DNA of 5,745 nt, from NCBI GenBank assembly GCA_015658765.1, contig DQOE01000061.1, forward strand, positions 1 to 5,745, given 5' to 3'. The translations under genes were made by a program, and so were the position numbers. Positions 1 to 3,921 of this stretch are shown here, one piece after another (the stretch's first letter is position 1; the number at the start of each line of letters is the position of its first letter). A model generated the notes under the pieces. The model had not been told where the DNA came from. It did not search any database and saw only the letters and a list, made by a program, of their open reading frames with translations. This DNA comes from Verrucomicrobiota bacterium. Its GTDB lineage: Bacteria > Verrucomicrobiota > Verrucomicrobiia > Limisphaerales > UBA1096.

Positions 1-521
1 AAGACGATTTCATCCTTGAACATCACATCGACCGTGCCGTCGTTCTGCAGGCGCACGGTCATGTCCGCAAAGTCGAGACCGGTAAGCAGGTCGGCCTTGG
101 GGACTTTTTTGCTGGCGAGGATTTCGTCGCCGAACTTGAGGTCGATGGCCGGGGCCTCGCCGCCGCCGTTGTTCCAGGTGTCGATGCAGACGCGGATGCC
201 GGAGCCAACGCCTTCCTCGCCCTGCCAGGTTCTCGGGGGGATGTCGTCGGCGAAGTTGAACGACATGCCGTCGGCCGGGCTGTCGGTGCCGCCGAGGTCC
301 GCGCCGGGGCCGCCGATGCGCACCTGGAAGTTGGCGATAAAGCCGAACACCTCAGTCTTGCCAAGCGGGCTGCCGATAATCCACGAGCCGCTTTGGCTGT
401 TGAGTGCGTCGGTGAGCATGAGGTAGCCGGAATCGTCGATGCCCTCAAACTCGGAGAGGGAGGCGTGGCCCGAGAGGCGGCTGCCCTTGGGCGGTTTCGG
501 CGTGTCGAAGTCGTAGTGGAA
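1..521 (-). repeat. Lectin-like module 4 (residues 1012-1184+, cut by window edge)
   Basis: Starts FHYDFDTPKPPKGS, with DDSGYLMLT, NSQSGSWII, IGGPGADLGG, SPADGMSFNFA, CIDTWNNGGGEAPAIDL, LTGLDFADM and LQNDGTVDVMF. It closely resembles modules 2 and 3. The last 40 or so residues of the module, including the expected ARTGG strand, lie beyond the left edge, as does whatever follows. Confidence 0.75.
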
Positions 522-3500
522 GTGATCCTCGGGCATCACGATTCGATCGATCGTGGTAAAGCTCCATGACTCCTCCAGCTTGGCCCCGTTGTCGTCGGTG
601 AAGCTGAGGGTGACCTCGTGCAAGAGCAGCTCGGCCAGCCCGTCGGCCGGCGCGTGGACGATGGTGGTAAATCCTTCCTCGTGGCTGACATCGGCGGCGA
701 CTTTGGTCCCGTTGATGACGAGGCTGACCGAGCCGGTGTCCAGTGCTGAGAGGGTGTCTGCCACGACGATTTCCACCGCCTTGTTTGGGTAAACGGCTTC
801 GGAACCGGGCATCGGTGAGCGCGACAGCACGAGCGGCCGCGTGGCCCGGGAGGAGGTCAGTTGTATATCGTCAATTGCATGGATGGAAAACTGTCCGCCG
901 GTGCGGGCGGCGAACCCGTATAGTCCGGCCTGGATGCCGGTGAACGGCGTCTGCACGTCATGATGGAGCAGCAGACCGTTGAAGGCGACGTCGGCGGTGC
1001 CGTCCGACTCCACGCGGATCAGCACATCCACAAAGTCCAGCCCTGTGAGAATCTGCTTTTTATCCAGCAGGGTGGAGGCGATCAACTGGTTGCCGAAACG
1101 GATGTCGATGGAGGGCGCCTCGCCGCCGCCGTTGTCATATGTGTCGAAGCAAAACCGCAGGCCACTGCCAGCGCCGTTTTCCGCGTCGCCCCAGACATCA
1201 TCCGGGATGTCGTCGGCGAGGCTGACGGAGAAGCCATCGGCCGGGTTACCCGAGCCTTCCAGATCTTCGCCTGGCCCGCTGATGCGCAGCTTGAACGCCA
1301 GCGAGAAGGCATTGATCCAGTCGCCCTCATCCTGGTCATCCAGTATGAACGCGCCGTTTTGGTTGTTCTCATTGATGGTCAGCGTCATCACGCCACTATC
1401 CTCCACGCCGCCGAACTCCTCGGGGTAGGCTGTGCCGTATATGTAGCTGTCATCGGGCTCCAAGCCGTCGTTGAAATCAATGACACGCTCCACGTTCGCG
1501 ATTTCGATAAGTGGCGCGGTGCGGAACGCCCACTCGCCGTTGATCTCGTTGCCGTCAGTGTCCTTGAATGCGATGGCAACGGCCTGGTCGGCATCCGGCT
1601 CCATTCCGCCCGGGGCGGAGTAGGATATGGTGACCTTGCGCCCGTCGGTTTCGACTTCCGGGGTTACGGACTCGCCGTTGAGTGTCAATTGAACCGACTT
1701 GGCATCGACTTCAGCGATGCCGTTGGCGACCTCGACTATAATCCCTGAGTTTGGCAGCACTACGCTGCCTTCACTGGGTGCCACCGACGAAATCACCGGC
1801 GAGGGTGGGCGGCTTACAGCGATCTGAAGGTCGTCCACTGCATGCACTGAAAAGGCGCCGCCGGTCCGTGCGGCCAGGCCGATTTTCCCGTTCGCAAAGC
1901 CGGTAAATTCCGTTTGCACATTGTCAAAAACCAGCATGTCCTTGTAAACCACATCAACCGTGCCGTCGGATTCCACGCGAACGATCAGTTCCGCGAAATC
2001 CGTCCCGGTGAGCAGGTCCGACTTGGGCATTTTCACAGTGGCCACTGTTGCGCCGTCGAACTTGAGGTCGACCGCTGGTGCCTCGCCACCGCCGTTGTCC
2101 CATGTGTCGATGCAGACCGAGATGCCCGAACCGGCTCCTTCCTCGGCCAGCCAGGTGCCGTCCGGCACGTCTGGGGCAAAACTGAAGGCGAAGCCGTCCG
2201 CCGGGTTGGAGGAACCACCCAGATCCTCACCCGGGCCACCGATGCGCAGTTTCATGGCGACACCGATGCCGTTGATGTTGGCGCCCTCATTGAAGTCGGC
2301 GATGACGAAGGATCCAAGCTGGCTGTTGGTGGCCTCGGTCAGAAGCAGCATACCGGAATCCTCCACGCCGCCCTCCATTTCGACAATTGCGGTACCGTAA
2401 ACCTCTGTGCCCACCGGAACCTCGCCATCATCAAAATCAAACACCAGGTCCGGCTCACCGATGGAGACCAACTCGGAGGTGGAAAACTCCCAGACAAACT
2501 CAACCTTGGCTCCGGCATCATCCGCCGCCGTGATGGCCGCCGTGTAGGCCGTGCCCGGGGCAAGGCCGCCCTCGGGGGCGTGGGTCACGGTCAGGACGAC
2601 GCCGTCCTCGGTAATTTGCACCGGTGCCGCCTCGCCGTTGAGGGTGAGTTTTACCGAGTCGAGGTTCAGCGGGCTCGATCCGGCGGAGAGCGACACCACA
2701 ACGGGGGACGTGGGTGTCACGATTGCGCCCTCGCCAGGCTGGAAACCGGAGAGCACCGGTTTCTCGACGGCGAAGGTGGTGATTGCCACATCGTCGATCC
2801 AATGGTTGTTGTTGGCGCCGCCGGTCCGGGCGCCGAAGGCAAAGCGAGCACCGGCCACCGGCTTGAAGTCCAGTTCCAGGTCAGTAAAAATCTTCAGTCC
2901 CTTGTACTCGAGGTTGAACTTTCCTCCCTTAAACGAAACCTTCACGTCCACGAATTCGTCCCCGGTAAACATGTCGGCCGGCTCGTCCGTTTCGGGATCG
3001 ATGACGTAGGCATCTGCCGGTGCAAGGCGCCGACTGCCGGTGAAGTGGGCCACCGCCTGGCTTGTGCCGCCGATGAAAATCTCGATAGAGGGCGCTTCGC
3101 CACCGCCGTTGTCCCAGGAATCGAAGGAGAGGCGCAGCCCATCGCCCACGCCGTTCTCGGCCGGGCTGAACGTGTTGTCCGGGATGTTCCGGCCGAAACT
3201 GAAGCTCATGCCGTCAGCGGGATCGGCCGAGGTGTTGCCCCCCATCAGCAGCCGGAAACCGGCCTCAAACTCGCCGATGGTCTGGCCCTCGCTGAAATCG
3301 TCAATGATCCAGGAACCGTTCTGGCTGCCCTCGGCCAAGGTCAACTGCAACACGCCGTCCTCCGCGTCGTCGTCGATCCACTCCACCACGGTGGTGCCGT
3401 ACACCTCGGTGCCGTCGGGGATGTCGTCGTTGAAATTGGTTTCGAAGGTCCACTCCGCGCGGACGGCCGTTGCGGTGAGCAGGAAGGCCAGGGCCAGGCG

Positions 3501-3554
3501 CTCGAGAACATGATGGATTCGTTTTATTTGTCTTTGGGAAGCTGTTAATAACAC
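1..3554 (-). CDS. Secreted multidomain protein with alternating lectin-like and Ig-like beta-sandwich modules (3' end beyond window)
   Basis: One minus-strand frame stays open from a TGA at 3591-3593 to the left edge, giving 1184 visible codons with no stop; I read it through codon by codon. I chose GTG at 3554 because GGAGGCGGAG lies 9 nt upstream and the product then begins with a signal peptide (cleavage after AVRA, residue 33). Modules in order are lectin-like 34-261, Ig-like 266-359, lectin-like 369-580, Ig-like 586-679, lectin-like 689-900, Ig-like 907-1001, and lectin-like 1012 onward, truncated. Every lectin module has a PADG-type loop and a D(T/S)(W/Y)(D/N)NGGGEAP strand. These resemble the metal- and sugar-binding loops of L-type lectins, so glycan or matrix binding is inferred, not shown. 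The chain is rich in Asp, Glu and Gly and nearly free of Cys, as expected for an exported protein. The C-terminal anchor or sorting signal is not visible. LamG-like jellyroll is an alternative label. The gene is very secure; its function is not. Confidence 0.93.
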   Translation of the reverse strand, partial: MLLTASQRQIKRIHHVLERLALAFLLTATAVRAEWTFETNFNDDIPDGTEVYGTTVVEWIDDDAEDGVLQLTLAEGSQNGSWIIDDFSEGQTIGEFEAGFRLLMGGNTSADPADGMSFSFGRNIPDNTFSPAENGVGDGLRLSFDSWDNGGGEAPSIEIFIGGTSQAVAHFTGSRRLAPADAYVIDPETDEPADMFTGDEFVDVKVSFKGGKFNLEYKGLKIFTDLELDFKPVAGARFAFGARTGGANNNHWIDDVAITTFAVEKPVLSGFQPGEGAIVTPTSPVVVSLSAGSSPLNLDSVKLTLNGEAAPVQITEDGVVLTVTHAPEGGLAPGTAYTAAITAADDAGAKVEFVWEFSTSELVSIGEPDLVFDFDDGEVPVGTEVYGTAIVEMEGGVEDSGMLLLTEATNSQLGSFVIADFNEGANINGIGVAMKLRIGGPGEDLGGSSNPADGFAFSFAPDVPDGTWLAEEGAGSGISVCIDTWDNGGGEAPAVDLKFDGATVATVKMPKSDLLTGTDFAELIVRVESDGTVDVVYKDMLVFDNVQTEFTGFANGKIGLAARTGGAFSVHAVDDLQIAVSRPPSPVISSVAPSEGSVVLPNSGIIVEVANGIAEVDAKSVQLTLNGESVTPEVETDGRKVTISYSAPGGMEPDADQAVAIAFKDTDGNEINGEWAFRTAPLIEIANVERVIDFNDGLEPDDSYIYGTAYPEEFGGVEDSGVMTLTINENNQNGAFILDDQDEGDWINAFSLAFKLRISGPGEDLEGSGNPADGFSVSLADDIPDDVWGDAENGAGSGLRFCFDTYDNGGGEAPSIDIRFGNQLIASTLLDKKQILTGLDFVDVLIRVESDGTADVAFNGLLLHHDVQTPFTGIQAGLYGFAARTGGQFSIHAIDDIQLTSSRATRPLVLSRSPMPGSEAVYPNKAVEIVVADTLSALDTGSVSLVINGTKVAADVSHEEGFTTIVHAPADGLAELLLHEVTLSFTDDNGAKLEESWSFTTIDRIVMPEDHFHYDFDTPKPPKGSRLSGHASLSEFEGIDDSGYLMLTDALNSQSGSWIIGSPLGKTEVFGFIANFQVRIGGPGADLGGTDSPADGMSFNFADDIPPRTWQGEEGVGSGIRVCIDTWNNGGGEAPAIDLKFGDEILASKKVPKADLLTGLDFADMTVRLQNDGTVDVMFKDEIV
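552..836 (-). repeat. Ig-like module 3 (residues 907-1001)
   Basis: Begins PLVLSRSPMPGSEAVYPN, contains SVSLVINGTKVAADV and GLAELLLHEVTLSFTDDNG, and ends SWSFTT. It is the same fold pattern as the two preceding linker modules but with the most divergent middle section. Confidence 0.7.
855..1490 (-). repeat. Lectin-like module 3 (residues 689-900)
   Basis: Starts ERVIDFNDGLEPD and carries EDSGVMTLT, NNQNGAFIL, ISGPGEDLEG, NPADGFSVSLA, CFDTYDNGGGEAPSIDI, LTGLDFVDV, RVESDGTADV and AARTGGQFSIHAIDD. At 212 residues it has the same length as module 2 and aligns to it almost without gaps, pointing to internal duplication of a lectin-Ig unit. Confidence 0.78.
1518..1799 (-). repeat. Ig-like module 2 (residues 586-679)
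   Basis: Begins PVISSVAPSEGSVVLPN, contains SVQLTLNGESVTPEV and KVTISYSAPGGM, and ends EWAFRT. It matches Ig-like modules 1 and 3 strand for strand and separates lectin modules 2 and 3 by about 100 residues. Confidence 0.72.
1815..2450 (-). repeat. Lectin-like module 2 (residues 369-580)
   Basis: Starts DLVFDFDDGEVPVGTEVYG and carries EDSGMLLLT, NSQLGSFVI, IGGPGEDLGG, NPADGFAFSFA, CIDTWDNGGGEAP and AARTGGAFSVHAVDD. In L-type lectins an Asp in the ADG loop, plus the Asp and Asn of the DTxxN strand, coordinate Ca and contact sugar; the same residue types stand in the corresponding order here. That is a motif-level comparison, not an alignment. Confidence 0.78.
2478..2759 (-). repeat. Ig-like module 1 (residues 266-359)
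   Basis: A bacterial Ig-like beta-sandwich that begins PVLSGFQPGEGAIV, contains SVKLTLNGEAAPVQI and GVVLTVTHAPEGGL, and ends W.FST. This pattern (P..G, then SV.L.LNG, then T/Y..A.....L, then W.F.T) recurs in all three linker modules. It is of the general type found as spacers in secreted repeat proteins; exact family assignment needs a profile search. Confidence 0.7.
2772..3455 (-). repeat. Lectin-like module 1 (residues 34-261), divergent copy
   Basis: This is the first of four homologous beta-sandwich modules. Shared landmarks are a TEVYGTTVVE start, AEDGVLQLT, NGSWIIDDF, PADGMSFSF, FDSWDNGGGEAPSI and GARTGG. It differs from the others in three ways: an extra acidic segment of roughly 15 residues after the GGGEAP strand (around 3000-3045), Ser instead of Cys before FDSW, and an NNNHWIDD ending where copies 2 and 3 have FS(V/I)HA(V/I)DD. 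The NHWIDD ending resembles stand-alone members of this family as I remember them, so this may be the ancestral type. Confidence 0.75.
3456..3554 (-). other. Signal peptide of the lectin/Ig protein
   Basis: Residues 1-33. A basic N-region (RQIKR, then HH and ER) precedes a hydrophobic core (LALAFLLTATA) and an AVRA|EW signal peptidase I site. The N-region is long if translation starts at GTG 3554. An ATA codon at 3525-3527 would give a more typical 24-residue peptide beginning (M)KRIHH, but ATA is a rare start. Export is well supported either way, because the hydrophobic core and cleavage site lie downstream of both candidate starts. Confidence 0.85.
3543..3553. promoter_or_regulatory. 11-bp dyad overlapping the lectin gene start (possible operator)
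   Basis: TGTTA-A-TAACA is a perfect odd palindrome that overlaps the GTG start codon of the lectin gene and is the most A+T-rich spot nearby. Dyads of this size at a start codon can be repressor sites, but one 11-bp example may be chance. Confidence 0.2.
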
Positions 3555-3563
3555 ATGTCTACA

Positions 3564-3573
3564 CTCCGCCTCC
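3564..3573 (-). promoter_or_regulatory. Ribosome binding site supporting the GTG start at 3554
   Basis: On the minus strand GGAGGCGGAG ends 9 nt before GTG 3554, with two overlapping GGAG/GGCGGAG matches to the anti-Shine-Dalgarno sequence. No comparable site precedes the later in-frame ATA. The ATG at 3511 is in the wrong frame, so this purine stretch decides the start call. Confidence 0.55.
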
Positions 3574-3581
3574 ACCCGAGG

Positions 3582-3593
3582 TGAGTCAACTCA
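3582..3593. promoter_or_regulatory. 12-bp dyad TGAGT-CA-ACTCA (possible operator)
   Basis: Two perfect 5-bp arms around a 2-bp centre, followed on the plus strand by five T residues. It lies about 30 bp upstream of the lectin gene start. The loop is too tight for a strong hairpin, so a protein-binding site is more plausible than a terminator. Significance is weak. Confidence 0.2.
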
Positions 3594-3630
3594 TTTTTGA
3601 TCCGGATGCCGGCCAAGGGGAAGGACGGGC

Positions 3631-3642
3631 GCTTGGCCAAGC
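3631..3642. repeat. Perfect 12-bp palindrome GCTTGGCCAAGC
   Basis: A fully self-complementary 12-mer in the intergenic region, followed 8 bp later by the inverted repeat CTGCA-GGCT-TGCAG (3651-3664). GGCCAAG also occurs directly repeated at 3611 and 3635. Together these form a G+C-rich patch with small stems. It could be an operator of the adjacent antitoxin-like gene or a relic of an inserted sequence. Confidence 0.25.
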
Positions 3643-3712
3643 TGGCGTAGCTGCAGGCTTGCAGACTGGGGGAAAGGAGCAGATTGCCGGTGAGTTTACC
3701 GATGAAAAAAGT

Positions 3713-3907
3713 TTGGATAGCGAGGTGACTTATTCGTTCGAGCAGGACGGAAAGTTCTTTCTAATCGAGCGGGTGCCGGCGCGGGTTTGCAGCGAAACAG
3801 GCGAACAATATTTCCCCCCAAAAACCGTTGAGCACATCCAAGGCATCATCAAAAACCGGACGGTGCCCAAAAAGACGATCGAAACTCCGGTTTACGAATT
3901 CGTTTGA
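3713..3907 (+). CDS. YgiT/MqsA-type antitoxin-like protein lacking the zinc-binding CxxC motifs; start uncertain
   Basis: The conserved core runs from EVTYSFEQDGKFFLIERVP through RVCSETGEQYF to the C-terminal PKKTIETPVYEFV. It matches my memory of the small YgiT-type zinc-finger family, whose members are often antitoxins paired with RelE-like, MqsR or DUF4258 toxins. The usual two CxxC knuckles are absent; a single Cys (VCSETGEQ) remains, a variant I recall in this family, so zinc binding is doubtful. I chose TTG 3713, which gives 64 residues, because homology begins just after it. GTG 3725 is the next possibility, and the frame is open back to GTG 3581 (108 residues) without recognisable homology. 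An ATG at 3702, with GGTGAG 7 nt upstream, would fit best but is one base out of frame. The stop lies 14 bp from the convergent A2M stop. No toxin gene is adjacent, so it may be an orphan or remnant. Its base composition is more A-rich than its neighbours. Confidence 0.7.
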   Translation: MDSEVTYSFEQDGKFFLIERVPARVCSETGEQYFPPKTVEHIQGIIKNRTVPKKTIETPVYEFV

Positions 3908-3921
3908 CACGTTTCCCCCCC
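3908..3921. other. 14-bp gap between convergent stop codons
   Basis: The plus-strand YgiT-like gene ends at 3907 and the minus-strand A2M gene ends at 3922. The gap contains most of a run of eight C residues (3915-3922) and no inverted repeat, so there is no room for a classic bidirectional terminator. Any termination must occur inside a neighbouring coding region or depend on Rho. Confidence 0.6.

Larger units (their letters stand above)
3555..3712. other. Intergenic region between the divergent lectin and YgiT-like genes, with short dyads
   Basis: About 158 bp that must contain the control region of the lectin gene and probably of the small plus-strand gene. Visible elements are a 12-bp dyad at 3582-3593, a perfect 12-bp palindrome at 3631-3642, an inverted repeat CTGCA-4-TGCAG at 3651-3664, and a purine-rich GGAAAGGAG at 3671-3679. 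No -35/-10 pair with good spacing is convincing on either strand. The plus frame of the small gene is open back to GTG 3581, but the extra 44 residues resemble nothing I recognise. Confidence 0.5.

Noticed and set aside
960..1748. Plus-strand open frame of 262 codons
   Set aside because: It is in the same antisense register as the frame at 1914-3548 and lies wholly opposite lectin module 3 and Ig-like module 2; no start signal or domain supports it.
1914..3548. Plus-strand open frame of 544 codons
   Set aside because: It is codon-aligned antisense to the lectin/Ig gene, which shows clear repeated domains and a signal peptide. The plus-strand product has no recognisable domain and His/Val-rich composition typical of an antisense shadow.
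1..3554. DNA-level tandem repeat or CRISPR-like periodicity of about 960-1000 bp
   Set aside because: Similarity between modules is clear in protein but diffuse in nucleotide sequence, with only short identical stretches around the GGGEAP codons; there is no spacer-repeat structure.
3545..3589. Possible sigma-70 promoter for the lectin gene (TTGACT at 3584-3589, TATTAA at 3545-3550 on the minus strand)
   Set aside because: The two hexamers are about 33 bp apart, far from the usual 16-18 bp, and TATTAA lies within the coding start. At 17 bp spacing from TTGACT there is only GAGTGT, a poor -10.
3582..3598. Rho-independent terminator (dyad followed by TTTTT)
   Set aside because: The usable stem is only four to five bp with a two- to four-base loop, and no plus-strand gene ends just upstream.
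3606..3650. Short plus-strand reading frame beginning ATG 3606 as a remnant toxin
   Set aside because: It encodes only 14 residues (MPAKGKDGRLAKLA) with no resemblance to a RelE, MqsR or DUF4258 toxin.
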